Positions 34,829 to 43,537 of a stretch of 64,000 nucleotides of DNA are shown in pieces. The notes under the pieces are model-generated. The model ran no database searches and was not told where the DNA came from. It saw only the letters and a program-made list of their open reading frames with translations. Position 1 is the stretch's first letter; the number at the start of each line of letters is the position of its first letter. Origin of the DNA: UBA1413 sp964552955 (GTDB taxonomy: Bacteria; Bacteroidota; Bacteroidia; Bacteroidales; Prolixibacteraceae); contig CAZKIU010000009.1 of assembly GCA_964552955.1 (NCBI GenBank), positions 27,331 through 91,330 on the forward strand, written 5' to 3'. The translations under genes were made by a program, and so were the position numbers.

Positions 34829-35530
34829 ATGTTGCACTTTGAATCAGGCATAAAAGAAATTCTTGAGAATCCCAAATCTCCTTTTTATCTTCTGACCCCA
34901 GAGGAGAAGGAGGAGTTGCAGGAGAGCGTATCCCTGACGACCTACCGGCGCAATGAGTATATCTTCAGGGAGGGCGACAAACCCTCGGGTTTCATGATGC
35001 TGGTGACCGGGAAGGTGAAGATTTTCAAGGAAGGGGTTGGCGGACGGGAGCAGATCATCAGGATGTCAAAACCGATGGGGATCATCGGCTACCGTGCTTT
35101 TTTTGCCGATGAGGCGCACATCGCCACGGCGGTGACCCTCGAGGACTCGGTCATCGCCAACATCTCCATGGAGTTTATCATGACGCGGGCCATCAAAAAC
35201 AGTGAGTTCTCCCTGCGGCTGATCAGAAAGCTGGCCCGTGAACTGGGATTTGCCAACATGCGGACGGTGACCCTTACCCAGAAGCATATCCGGGGCAGAC
35301 TGGCAGAATCGCTGATCCTCCTGGCCGAGAAATATGGGTTTGAACATGACGGCACTACCCTGAAAGTGTATATGTCGCGCGAGGATATCGCCAACCTCTC
35401 CAACATGACCACCTCCAATGCCATCCGCACCCTCTCTACTTTTGCCAACGAGAAGCTGATCACCATCGACGGCCGCAAAATCAAAATCCTGGATCTGCAG
35501 CGGCTTGACAGAATCAGCAAACTAGGCTAG
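34829..35530 (+). CDS. Crp/Fnr-family transcriptional regulator
   Basis: 233 residues. Cyclic-nucleotide-binding-type beta-barrel (about 20-125, with FREGDKPSGFMMLVTGKVKIF), long dimerisation helix, and a C-terminal winged helix with the recognition region SREDIANLSNMTTSNAIRTLSTFANEKLI. No N-terminal Cys cluster, so not an oxygen-sensing Fnr of the Fe-S type, and the phosphate-binding Arg-Ser pair of cAMP sensors is not evident; the effector is unknown. A dyad overlapping its own start region suggests autoregulation. Confidence 0.92.
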   Translation: MLHFESGIKEILENPKSPFYLLTPEEKEELQESVSLTTYRRNEYIFREGDKPSGFMMLVTGKVKIFKEGVGGREQIIRMSKPMGIIGYRAFFADEAHIATAVTLEDSVIANISMEFIMTRAIKNSEFSLRLIRKLARELGFANMRTVTLTQKHIRGRLAESLILLAEKYGFEHDGTTLKVYMSREDIANLSNMTTSNAIRTLSTFANEKLITIDGRKIKILDLQRLDRISKLG

Positions 35531-35586
35531 ACAGCAAATCATCACCCACCCGGGCTGAGTGGCACGTCATCGGTCTGCCGGGAGTC

Positions 35587-35620
35587 CTGCCTGTCAGGCA
35601 GAGGGTCTGTCCTCAGGGCA
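35587..35620. repeat. Two adjacent short hairpins
   Basis: A perfect palindrome CTGCCTG-T-CAGGCAG (35587-35601), followed by CTGTCCT-C-AGGGCAG (about 35606-35620) with one G-T pair. No T-run follows, so they are not standard terminators. They lie between the convergent Crp-family and murF-alr genes. Confidence 0.6.
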
Positions 35621-35632
35621 GAAAGGCCCCCT

Positions 35633-38110
35633 TTACTCCTGGATATAAATCCTTTTTATTCTTTGTGAAATGCCCGTAAGGATCTCATAGGGGATGGTAT
35701 CTGCGGCGGCGGCCACCTCGCTGATGGAGATGTGATCCCCAAAAAATTCAGCTTCATCGCCGGTCTGGCAGGTGATTCCTGTGACGTCGGCCATGCACAT
35801 ATCCATGCAAATGTTACCCACCAGCGGGGCCATGCTGCCGTTGATATATACCTTCCCTCTGCCGTTGCCCAGTCTGCGGTCGAGGCCGTCGGCATATCCC
35901 ACGGGGATGATGGCGATGCGTGATGGGCGGCTGATTTTTCCGGCTCGGTTGTAACCCACCGTTTCGCCGGGGAAGACCTCCTTGATCTGGGAAAGGGAGC
36001 TTTTGAGGCGGCCCACAGGTCGGAGAGGGAGCATACCGGTACTCACCCCGTAGAGGCCGATCCCCAGCCTGACCATCTCCATCTGATATTCGGGGAACCG
36101 TTCGATGCCCGCGGAATTAAGGATATGACGGTCGACAGGATAATCGAGGGAGGCAGTGATCCATCCGGTCAAATCCAGGAACCTGCTGATCTGGCTGGTG
36201 GTGAAACCATCCATGGCGGGGTCCTCGCTGGCGGCCAGATGCGAGAATACCGACTGCAGCCTGAGCTGGGGATGCTCCCTGAAATAGCGGATGGCCTCCT
36301 CGGCCTCCTCCCTTGATTTAAGTCCGAGGCGGTTCATTCCCGTATCTATTTTCAGGTGCACCGGAAAATGGAGGAGGGCATTGTGACCGGCAACTTTACC
36401 GAAGTGATGGACCAGTTCGGTGGAGTAGAGGTTGGGTTCGAGCCGGTAATCGATCATCTGCTGGAAGCTGTGGTGTTCAGGATTCATGACGATGATGGGG
36501 AGGGTGATGCCGGCATTCCGGAGTTCTCTTCCCTCATCGGTGACGGCCACCGCCAGGTAGTCGACGCGGGCGAACTGCAGGAGTTTGGCGATTTCCACAT
36601 CACCGCTGCCATAGCTGAAGGCCTTGACCATCGCCATAACCCGCGTTTCAGGGCGGAGCAGCGACCTGTAATAATTGAGGTTGTCGCGGAGGGCATCGAG
36701 GCTGATTTCCAGAACCGACTGGTGGGCTTTGAGCTCCAGGACGGCGGAGATCTCTTCGAAACGGAAATCGCGCGCTCCCTTGATCAGGATGGCCGCACGC
36801 GACCATGCGTCAGGCCTGAAACCGGCTATAAACTCCTGTGTGGAGGCATAAAACTGCTTCCGCATGGTAAAAAGCGCCACTTCCTGCATCAGGGCACTCC
36901 CGATGCCCACGATGGTCTCCACGCCGGCAGCCGTCAGCAACCGGTTGACCTGACCATACAACTCGCGCCCGGGAAGCCCCGACTGCCTGATATCTGAGAG
37001 GATCACGATCTTCTCGAGGTGGTTCTTCTCGGCCTGGCGGTGCAACACCGAAAGGGCTATTTCAAGGGAGTTGATATCTGAATTGTAATAGTCGTTCAGC
37101 AGCAGGCACTGGTTGATGCCCCGTTTCAGTTCCAGCCGCATGGTGAGAGCGGACAGGCGGCTGAAGCCGGCGGTGAAAGACTGCGGATCGGCCTCCAGGG
37201 CCACGATGACGGCCCAACATTGGCAGCAGTTCTCAATGGATGAAGCATCAGTGAAAGGAATGGTCAGGGTAGCTTTCCGGTCCTGCCATGCAGCCTCCAG
37301 CGTCGTGTTCCCCTCGCCTGAAGTAAGCCTGAAGGTAAGAAGAGCCTCCTTTCCTGAGGCCGACCAGGTAATGGGTTCTACCCCATGGGCTCGGCAAAAG
37401 GCTTCCGCCTGCCGGGAGGGCTCCCCCTGATCCAGCGAGAAAACCAGCTTCCGGGAGTGGATAAAGAGCTTGAGCTTCTCGGCGGTTTTCTGTTCCAGGG
37501 AGCTGAAATTCTCCTGATGGGCATCGCCGATATTGGTAAGGACGCCAAGGGTAGGCCTGATGATCGTTTCCAGTTTCTCCATCTCTCCTGGCTGAGAGAT
37601 CCCCGCCTCCAGAAGGGCCAGGGTGTTCTCCTCCTGCAGGTGCCACACCGAAAGGGGAACGCCGGTCTGGGAGTTGTAGCTTCGCGGACTGCGGACCACC
37701 GAAAAGGGGCCCGAGAGGAGGTCATGGAGCCACTCTTTAACGACGGTTTTACCGTTGCTGCCGGTGATGCCAATGACGGGAAAGGAGAAACGGCTCCTGT
37801 GGTATGCAGCCAGGCGCTGCAGCGCCTCCAGTGCGTCGGCAGTTTCTATCCAGGCCCCATCCTCAGGAGGGGTGAAGGGGATTCCTGCCGTGACGACAAA
37901 TACCTTGACCCCTTTTCCCGCCAGGGGACCAATAAACTGGTGTCCATCCTGGCGCACGCCATGGAGGGCAAAAAAGAGGGTATGCCCGGGGTGGAAAAGG
38001 GTGCGGCTGTCCACCGCCAACTGGGTGACCGTGTAATCGGGGGAAAGCCCCCGGTAAACGGGTTTTCCCGATACAATGGCCGCAATCTCTGCAACAGTGT
38101 AGGCTATCAT
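35633..38110 (-). CDS. MurF-alanine racemase fusion
   Basis: 825 residues from the ATG at 38110. N-terminal half: UDP-MurNAc-tripeptide D-Ala-D-Ala ligase with the ATP loop GITGSNGKTVVKEW and a central ligase domain. C-terminal half (from about 450): alanine racemase with the PLP-binding lysine in AMVKAFSYGSGD, HLKIDTGMNRLG and the GETVGYNRAGK region. It makes D-Ala and adds the D-Ala-D-Ala dipeptide to the peptidoglycan precursor. The fusion is common in Bacteroidota. The start overlaps the tdk stop by four bases (ATGA), so translation is coupled; the frame continues 12 codons further upstream but inside tdk. Confidence 0.95.
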   Translation of the reverse strand: MIAYTVAEIAAIVSGKPVYRGLSPDYTVTQLAVDSRTLFHPGHTLFFALHGVRQDGHQFIGPLAGKGVKVFVVTAGIPFTPPEDGAWIETADALEALQRLAAYHRSRFSFPVIGITGSNGKTVVKEWLHDLLSGPFSVVRSPRSYNSQTGVPLSVWHLQEENTLALLEAGISQPGEMEKLETIIRPTLGVLTNIGDAHQENFSSLEQKTAEKLKLFIHSRKLVFSLDQGEPSRQAEAFCRAHGVEPITWSASGKEALLTFRLTSGEGNTTLEAAWQDRKATLTIPFTDASSIENCCQCWAVIVALEADPQSFTAGFSRLSALTMRLELKRGINQCLLLNDYYNSDINSLEIALSVLHRQAEKNHLEKIVILSDIRQSGLPGRELYGQVNRLLTAAGVETIVGIGSALMQEVALFTMRKQFYASTQEFIAGFRPDAWSRAAILIKGARDFRFEEISAVLELKAHQSVLEISLDALRDNLNYYRSLLRPETRVMAMVKAFSYGSGDVEIAKLLQFARVDYLAVAVTDEGRELRNAGITLPIIVMNPEHHSFQQMIDYRLEPNLYSTELVHHFGKVAGHNALLHFPVHLKIDTGMNRLGLKSREEAEEAIRYFREHPQLRLQSVFSHLAASEDPAMDGFTTSQISRFLDLTGWITASLDYPVDRHILNSAGIERFPEYQMEMVRLGIGLYGVSTGMLPLRPVGRLKSSLSQIKEVFPGETVGYNRAGKISRPSRIAIIPVGYADGLDRRLGNGRGKVYINGSMAPLVGNICMDMCMADVTGITCQTGDEAEFFGDHISISEVAAAADTIPYEILTGISQRIKRIYIQE

Positions 38111-38688
38111 GAAAGGGCGTTGGCTTGAAGATAACAGCGGCGGCACAGCGGTTCATAGATATCTTTTTCCCCCAGGAGAACCACCTGTTCTTTTTCGGTA
38201 AGCCGGTGGGAGAACTGGGCGTTGGAACCACAGCGTACACAAACGGCATGGACCTTGGTGACAAAATCGGCAACGGCCATCAGCCCGGGGATGGGACCAA
38301 AAGGATCCCCCCTGAAATCCATGTCCAGTCCGGCCACGATCACCCTCACCCCCTGGTTGGCCAACTGCACCACCACTTCTACCAGATGTTTGTCGAAGAA
38401 CTGCGCCTCGTCGATCCCCACCACGTCAACGCCTGCCGCCAACAACAGGATGTTGGATGAGTTTTCGACAGGGGTCGACCTGATGGAATGCTCGTCATGC
38501 GAGACCACATCCACCGCCGAATAACGAACGTCGATCGCCGGTTTGAAGATCTCTACCTTCTGGCGGGCAAAGCCTGCCCGTTTCAGCCGCCTGATCAGCT
38601 CTTCGGTCTTTCCTGAGAACATAGAACCGGTGATCACTTCGATCAATCCAGTCCTTTTTCCACCGTTAATATCCCTTTCAATAAACAT
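38107..38688 (-). CDS. tdk: Thymidine kinase, type II
   Basis: Phosphorylates thymidine in the salvage pathway. 193 residues. P-loop GSMFSGKTEELIRR near 17-30, the Asp-Glu pair in VVGIDEAQFF, a lasso region, and zinc ligands in CVRCGSNAQFSHR and LCRRC. Cytosolic tetramer in characterised homologues. It is the first gene of a two-gene unit with murF-alr. A perfect -7 element lies at 38734-38741 on this strand. Confidence 0.96.
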   Translation of the reverse strand: MFIERDINGGKRTGLIEVITGSMFSGKTEELIRRLKRAGFARQKVEIFKPAIDVRYSAVDVVSHDEHSIRSTPVENSSNILLLAAGVDVVGIDEAQFFDKHLVEVVVQLANQGVRVIVAGLDMDFRGDPFGPIPGLMAVADFVTKVHAVCVRCGSNAQFSHRLTEKEQVVLLGEKDIYEPLCRRCYLQANALS

Positions 38689-38733
38689 TTGCGGTATTCC
38701 AAACAGAATTTAATACTTTTACAATCGTTTGAG

Positions 38734-38741
38734 CAAAGATA
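38734..38741 (-). promoter_or_regulatory. -7 element of the tdk-murF/alr unit
   Basis: Reverse strand TATCTTTG, perfect TAnnTTTG, 46 bases upstream of the tdk ATG. No TTG at the ideal -33 distance. It sits in the 66-base divergent gap to the repeat-protein gene. Confidence 0.45.
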
Positions 38742-38754
38742 CAAAGTAATAGCA

Positions 38755-39739
38755 ATGGAACATCTTAAATTGATGCACATCCTGCTCAGAGATGTGCGGG
38801 AATTGGAGGAACTGGTCACCGAGCACCGGGAAGCGGGGAGTTTTGATCCGCTGGATATGGAGCTTTTGCGCACCCGTATATCGGGGGTGCGGCACCTCCT
38901 GGAGCTGGCCGCTGAAAGGCCACCGGTGGGTTCCCGGGGTGCTGCGGAAGCATCGCATATTTCCAGCATTGGCTCAGAACAGGAAAGAGACAAGGTTCCG
39001 GCCGGTCACCCTGCCGGTATCCACAGGGAAGAAGCTCCAACAGGTCAGCCTCAGGGCCGGGAGATACCTCCGTCTACCCNNNNNNNNNNNNNNNNNNNNN
39101 NNNNNNNNNNNNNNNNNNNNNNNNNNNNNNNNNNNNNNNNNNNNNNNNNNNNNNNNNNNNNNNNNNNNNNNNNNNNNNNCGGTGCAGCAGGAGATCCCCC
39201 TCGTTAGCCAGGCTTCCGCGGTGCAGCAGGAGATCCCTCCCGTCAGCCAGGCTTCCGCGGTGCAGCAGGAGATCCCCCTCGTTAGCCAGGCTTCCGCGGT
39301 GCAGCAGGAGATTCCTCCCATCAGCCAGGCCCCCGCACCTTCAGGAGGTTCCGGAGAGATGCTTTTCACCGGGGAGCGTGTGGAGACAGAGAGAGGCAAC
39401 GGTCACGCTGAAAAACAAATTCTCGGTGAGAAATTCACGGCTGGCAAATCGGTTCATGACCTGCTGATGACTGAAAAGACCAAAAACGAACTTAAATTCT
39501 CCAATATCCCCATCGCCAGCCTGGCGGGAAGCATCGGCACCAACGACCGGTTTCTCTTTGCGCGGGAACTGTTTGAAGGGAATATGGAGCTTTTCTACGA
39601 TACGGTAAGGAGGATAGACCAGATGCATGAGGTCAGGGAGGCATTCAACTACCTGAGTGAGCGCTATAACTGGAAGAAGAGCGAGACGAGCCTCAAGTTT
39701 GTGGAACTGGTCAAACGGAGGTTCCCGCAAAATGGGTAA
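38755..39739 (+). CDS. Protein with 13-residue tandem repeats and conserved C-terminal domain, interrupted by an assembly gap
   Basis: From the ATG at 38755 an N-terminal helical part (about 108 residues, MEHLKLMHIL.., rich in Glu/Leu) runs into a 100-base N gap. Beyond it the matching frame is shifted by one: four copies of a 39-base unit encoding VQQEIPLVSQASA or variants, then a C-terminal domain of about 110 residues (SVHDLLMTEKTKNEL, IGTNDRFLFARELFEGNMELF, ending VKRRFPQNG). The C-terminal domain looks like a conserved Bacteroidota domain of unknown function. The frame shift means the gap length is arbitrary, not that the gene is broken. It overlaps rsmI by eight bases. Confidence 0.75.
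39080..39179. other. Assembly gap (100 N) inside a tandem repeat
   Basis: Exactly 100 undetermined bases, immediately followed by 39-base direct repeats. The reading frame differs on the two sides, so 100 is a placeholder. Confidence 0.97.
39180..39335 (+). repeat. 39-bp coding tandem repeat, four visible copies
   Basis: Units starting GTGCAGCAGGAGATCC and ending GCTTCCGCG (the last ends GCCCCCGCA), encoding 13 residues each. Copies are nearly identical and alternate between two subtypes (CCCTCGTTAG and CTCCCGTCAG), a pattern expected from recent unit duplication. Confidence 0.92.
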
Positions 39740-40454
39740 TCCAGGCAAGCTGTTTATCGTCCCTACGCCTGTAGGTAACCTGGAGGATATGACTTTCAGG
39801 GGGGTGCGTATTCTGAAGGAGGCTGAGTTGATTCTGGCCGAGGACACCCGGGTATCGGCGCGCCTGCTCGACCATTACGGCATCAACAACAGGCTTACCT
39901 CCCATCATAAGTTCAACGAGCATGGCACGGTCAGGAACATCGCCGCAAAAATAGAATCAGGCCTCACCGTGGCGTTGATCTCCGATGCAGGGACGCCCGG
40001 AATATCGGATCCCGGGTTTCTGCTGGTACGCACCTGTCTCGAACAGGGCATCGAGGTGGAATGCCTGCCGGGAGCCACCGCCTTCGTTCCCGCCCTGGTC
40101 AACTCAGGTTTTCCCTGCGACCGTTTTGTCTTCGAAGGATTTCTGCCCCAGAAAAAGGGGAGGATGAAGCGGCTGACCGCCCTGGAGGAGGAACCCCGCA
40201 CCATTATCTTTTATGAGTCTCCATTCCGGCTGATCAAATTGCTCGAACAGATGGCAACGACCTTTGGCGGCGATCGCAAAGCCTGTGTCAGCCGCGAGAT
40301 CTCCAAGATGTTCGAAGAGAATGTCAGGGGCACGCTCGAAGAATTGGTGGCTCACTTTCAGAAAACACCCCCCCGCGGCGAAATCGTCGTGGTGGTCGAA
40401 GGCCGGCCCAAAGAAGTGAATAATCCTGATGAAGAGGGGACCGATCTCTTCTGA
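39732..40454 (+). CDS. rsmI: 16S rRNA (cytidine1402-2'-O)-methyltransferase
   Basis: Methylates the ribose of C1402 in 16S rRNA using SAM. 240 residues from the ATG at 39732, which overlaps the upstream stop by eight bases; the longer open frame is a shadow of that gene. Motifs: LFIVPTPVGNLEDMTFRGVR at the N-terminus, LAEDTRVSARLLDHYGI, the SAM-binding SDAGTPGISDPG, and YESPFRL. Cytosolic. Ten bases separate it from the esterase gene. Confidence 0.96.
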   Translation: MGNPGKLFIVPTPVGNLEDMTFRGVRILKEAELILAEDTRVSARLLDHYGINNRLTSHHKFNEHGTVRNIAAKIESGLTVALISDAGTPGISDPGFLLVRTCLEQGIEVECLPGATAFVPALVNSGFPCDRFVFEGFLPQKKGRMKRLTALEEEPRTIIFYESPFRLIKLLEQMATTFGGDRKACVSREISKMFEENVRGTLEELVAHFQKTPPRGEIVVVVEGRPKEVNNPDEEGTDLF

Positions 40455-40464
40455 TAATATTAAT

Positions 40465-41304
40465 ATGTACAAAACGATCCTTTTCCTGTTGACCCTGTTG
40501 ATCAGCCTGTCGGGCCGGGGTCAGGAATTAAAAGAGACCACACACTCCAATATCCCCTATTATCCAGAAGAGAAGAGGAACGCAGACCCCTACCTCAGGG
40601 AGCGGTGTGTGCTGGATCTCACTTATCCCACCACAGGAAATGGTTTTCCCACCATTGTATGGTTTCACGGGGGAGGGCTGACAGGGGGGGAGAAGTTCAT
40701 TCCGGGTGAACTCCGCGGCAAAGGCAGTGCCATAGTGGCGGTCAACTACCGGTTACACCCGCAGGTGAACGCTGTGGAAGCCATCCGGGATGCCGCTGCA
40801 GCCATCGCCTGGGTCTTCGGTCATATTACGGAATATGGAGGTGACACCGCGCTGATATTCATCGCGGGCCATTCGGCAGGGGGTTACCTGGCAGCCATGA
40901 CCGGGCTCGACAAGAGATGGCTGGGCGTCCACGGCATCGATGCCAACCGGATTGCCGGGATCATCCCCTTCAGCGGGCATACCATTACCCATATGACCAT
41001 CAGAAAGGAACGGGGCATTCCCGACTTCCGGCCGGTAGTCGACAGCCTGGCCCCCCTCTATCATGTCAGGCCCGATGCCCCACCCCTGCTGCTGATCACC
41101 GGTGACCGCGAACTGGAAATGCTGGGCCGCTATGAGGAGAACGCATACCTCATGCGCATGATGAAAGTGGCCGGCCATCAGGAGACCCGCCTGCTCGAAC
41201 TCGACGGCTACGACCACAGCATGGCAGAACCCGCCTACCCCCTCCTGCTGAAAGAAGTCCGGCGGATCACCCAACGCAAAAGAAATCCCCCACCCGACAG
41301 ATAG
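40465..41304 (+). CDS. Secreted alpha/beta-hydrolase (esterase/lipase)
   Basis: 279 residues from the ATG at 40465. Signal peptide (hydrophobic 4-17, then GRGQ). Oxyanion-hole HGGG, nucleophile elbow GHSAGG, acidic residue in ITGDRELEM, and a His near the end in YDHSM, giving a complete Ser-Asp-His triad. This is the BD-FAE/acetyl-esterase type. It is probably periplasmic or exported and could deacetylate polysaccharides. It is likely co-transcribed with rsmI and ends at a hairpin shared with the convergent gene. Confidence 0.88.
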   Translation: MYKTILFLLTLLISLSGRGQELKETTHSNIPYYPEEKRNADPYLRERCVLDLTYPTTGNGFPTIVWFHGGGLTGGEKFIPGELRGKGSAIVAVNYRLHPQVNAVEAIRDAAAAIAWVFGHITEYGGDTALIFIAGHSAGGYLAAMTGLDKRWLGVHGIDANRIAGIIPFSGHTITHMTIRKERGIPDFRPVVDSLAPLYHVRPDAPPLLLITGDRELEMLGRYEENAYLMRMMKVAGHQETRLLELDGYDHSMAEPAYPLLLKEVRRITQRKRNPPPDR

Positions 41305-41324
41305 CAGAAGACACCGCATAACCC

Positions 41325-41360
41325 AAGCCTCACAACCAAGCCGTTGTGGGGCTTGTTATT
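41325..41360. terminator. Hairpin terminator between convergent genes
   Basis: Stem AAGCCTCACAAC, loop CAAGCC, stem GTTGTGGGGCTT (one G-T pair), then a T-rich tail, between the esterase gene and the Lgt-like fusion gene. Confidence 0.75.
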
Positions 41361-41370
41361 TAATTCACCC

Positions 41371-43371
41371 TCATGGGGCCAGAGGAACGGCTTTCCCTGT
41401 TTTCGCCGCAGCCCTGGAATACTCTTTCCGGTTAAGGAGATAACGCATCCCCACCGACATCTGAAGGCCCATCCGGGAATCCTCCACCGATGGGGTGATT
41501 AAAAAGAGGGGTTCCAGCACCCAACCCCCTTTCAGAGGAAAATAGCCTGAAGTATAAAAGCCGTTAAGGCTGGCCTCCTCAAAATCCCAATCCTCATTGT
41601 TGTACTGGTCTCCGATCAGGGTGCCGATGCGGAGGATCACTCCGTCCATCTTGCCCAATCCTGTTCCCAGTCCGACCATCTGAAGATATCCGGGAAATGG
41701 CGACGGGAAATGGCTGGCCAGGCGGTACTCCGCGAAGGCCACATCGCGGGGGCCGAATCGGAGCCATAACTGCGGATATAGCGTGTACTCCCTGTGACCG
41801 GTCCGGGGCATCCCGTAACGTTCCAACTCCCTGTCGTACCAGGCATAGGTCATCCTTCCCACGTGAAATCCTCCGCCCACCCCGTACCATCTTTCCTGAT
41901 ATTCCACATAGGGATGGACCCCGAAGATGAAGGTTTTATCCGACACCAATGGTGCGCCTGGTCCGCCAAGGGTATCCTCAGGAGAGATGGTTGTCTTGAG
42001 GAGCTTTTCGGTATGGTTACCCAACCAGAAGTCCAGGCCGTAACTGACCTCTGAAGCCCTGGTCAGGTTCTCGGTCCTGAACTGCACCCCCACTCCCGGC
42101 GTGGTATACTTTTGTTTGAAGTAAGCCGTGTTGGTGACCCGGTCGCACCCCTCGCCCATGGTATGCTCCACGGAATTATTGAAACTCCCGGTGCCCACGC
42201 CCAGCCCCAGCGAAATGGTTTTCCTGATTCTTACGGAATCCCTCACCTGCTCCGGAAAGGTCTGTCCCATCAGGATCAGCGGAAGAAGCAACAACCCGGC
42301 AAAGAGCATCCTGACCATTTTCCTTCTGTAGCGTTTGAGGATGCAGGGGATGGCCATAAGGGCTGCCACGCCGGAAAAGAGGAGGATGACTGTGGTCTCC
42401 ACCATCCGGAACCACCCCGACAGGGTGATGAAGAGCAGGGCTGAAAAGCAAAAGAGCGACACCAGGGCCGGACCAGATGGGATGTTTGCCGGAAGAGGGT
42501 TGTCCCCCTGCGGGCGCTCAGGGCCGGAAGAGGGTCGCCAGAGCGCTTGATGTTGCAAGGCAGAGGGCACTTGGGGGGCAGTAGAGCGTTCGCGGGTCAC
42601 CAGAAAATAGAGGATGACCGGCACGACAACCAGAACGGCCCATTGGGTCTGGTTAAGCCAGCCCCACATCGCTCCTCCGGTGGTGTGGGCCAGAGAATCC
42701 CGCGCAAATTCTACCAGAAAACGAACCCCCAGAAACAACGCCGCGGAGAATAAAAGGGAACTGCCATTGCAGCGCCACTTTTTCTCACGGGCCACCACCA
42801 GGATCACCACCAGTAAAGCCCCGGCCAGTTCATAAAGCTGGGCAGGGTGTACAGGAAGTGAAAAAAGATCGGTGGAACCAATCAGCGATTCCTGGTAATG
42901 GTGAAAATGGGGCAGCGTCATCACCGGGTATTCCACGGCCCAGGGAAGATGACTCACCTTCCCAAAACAGCACCCGGCAAAAAAACAGCCCGCCTTCTGA
43001 AAAACCAGTCCCAGGGGAATCGCAATGGCAAAAGCATCGGCAACAGGGGGCCTGAAATGAAGCCACCGCTTTCCGGCCCACACCCCGGCCATCAGTAAAA
43101 ATACCCCCCCGAACAACTCCTTCTTCGAGCTTTCTGGCAAAACAAAATGACGGATCATCTCCCCCCATTCCTCGGGGGATAGGGCAAAAAACCGCGTCCC
43201 GGCAATGAATAGAATCTGGGAAAAAGAGACAATCAGGATCCAGGAGACCATCGGAAACTTCCGGCGATACCCCTCCAATAAGAGCATCCCCAAAGCGGCT
43301 AGAAAAGCAGCCGAATAAAAGAAGCTGAAAAGATGCCCGTGATAGGACAACTGAAAAAATTCATGTTCCAT
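41371..43371 (-). CDS. Lgt-like membrane protein fused to an outer-membrane-type domain
   Basis: 666 residues. Residues 1-260 carry several membrane segments and the prolipoprotein diacylglyceryl transferase signature: FQKAGCFFAGCCFGK (125-138) and HPAQLYE (175-181). A linker with two more segments (about 300-345) leads to a stretch at 352-370 (MVRMLF..LILMGQ) that by itself looks like a signal peptide. Residues about 380-666 are rich in alternating aromatic/polar strands (SLGLGVGTGSF, VEYQERWYGVGGGF), resembling an outer-membrane beta-barrel. No stop separates the parts. It may be a true fusion or two genes joined by sequence error. A promoter and a BlaI-like operator lie upstream. Confidence 0.85.
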   Translation of the reverse strand: MEHEFFQLSYHGHLFSFFYSAAFLAALGMLLLEGYRRKFPMVSWILIVSFSQILFIAGTRFFALSPEEWGEMIRHFVLPESSKKELFGGVFLLMAGVWAGKRWLHFRPPVADAFAIAIPLGLVFQKAGCFFAGCCFGKVSHLPWAVEYPVMTLPHFHHYQESLIGSTDLFSLPVHPAQLYELAGALLVVILVVAREKKWRCNGSSLLFSAALFLGVRFLVEFARDSLAHTTGGAMWGWLNQTQWAVLVVVPVILYFLVTRERSTAPQVPSALQHQALWRPSSGPERPQGDNPLPANIPSGPALVSLFCFSALLFITLSGWFRMVETTVILLFSGVAALMAIPCILKRYRRKMVRMLFAGLLLLPLILMGQTFPEQVRDSVRIRKTISLGLGVGTGSFNNSVEHTMGEGCDRVTNTAYFKQKYTTPGVGVQFRTENLTRASEVSYGLDFWLGNHTEKLLKTTISPEDTLGGPGAPLVSDKTFIFGVHPYVEYQERWYGVGGGFHVGRMTYAWYDRELERYGMPRTGHREYTLYPQLWLRFGPRDVAFAEYRLASHFPSPFPGYLQMVGLGTGLGKMDGVILRIGTLIGDQYNNEDWDFEEASLNGFYTSGYFPLKGGWVLEPLFLITPSVEDSRMGLQMSVGMRYLLNRKEYSRAAAKTGKAVPLAP

Positions 43372-43399
43372 GACGCTTCAATGGTTTGCTATTGTTATA

Positions 43400-43429
43400 G
43401 AAATTTACGAAAAAATATTTGAATATCAA
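43400..43429 (-). promoter_or_regulatory. Promoter of the Lgt-like fusion gene
   Basis: Reverse strand: TTG at 43429-43427, 19 bases, then TAAATTTC at 43407-43400 (seven of eight). The start codon is 28 bases downstream at 43371. Confidence 0.55.
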
Positions 43430-43455
43430 TCTGTTATAAATAACTTAATATTTGC

Positions 43456-43471
43456 TACTATTTTTATAGTA
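43456..43471. promoter_or_regulatory. BlaI-type operator, distal copy
   Basis: TACTAT-TTTT-ATAGTA, a perfect dyad with six-base arms. It lies between the divergent Lgt-like and blaI promoters, about 27 bases upstream of the former -33 and 18 bases upstream of the latter. The core TACTA..TAGTA is shared with the proximal copy. Confidence 0.7.
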
Positions 43472-43489
43472 ATATTTCTAATAAAATAG

Positions 43490-43518
43490 TTGCATGATGG
43501 GTTTTTCTACTATATTTG
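43490..43518 (+). promoter_or_regulatory. Promoter of blaI-blaR1
   Basis: TTG at 43490-43492, 18 bases, then TATATTTG at 43511-43518, a perfect -7 element. The -7 element lies within the proximal operator. Confidence 0.75.
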
Positions 43519-43527
43519 TAGTAGAAA
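43504..43527. promoter_or_regulatory. BlaI-type operator, proximal copy
   Basis: TTTCTACTA-TATTTG-TAGTAGAAA, a perfect dyad with nine-base arms and six-base spacer. It covers the blaI -7 element, so binding would block transcription of blaI-blaR1. Confidence 0.8.
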
Positions 43528-43537
43528 TAAAAAGGCT

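Noticed and set aside
39080..39179. Frameshift or pseudogene in the repeat protein
   Set aside because: The frame change coincides with a 100-N placeholder gap, so it reflects unknown gap length.
43490..43537. Longer start for the BlaI-type repressor
   Set aside because: The 16 extra codons would overlap the -33/-7 promoter and the operator; the family start is the ATG at 43538.
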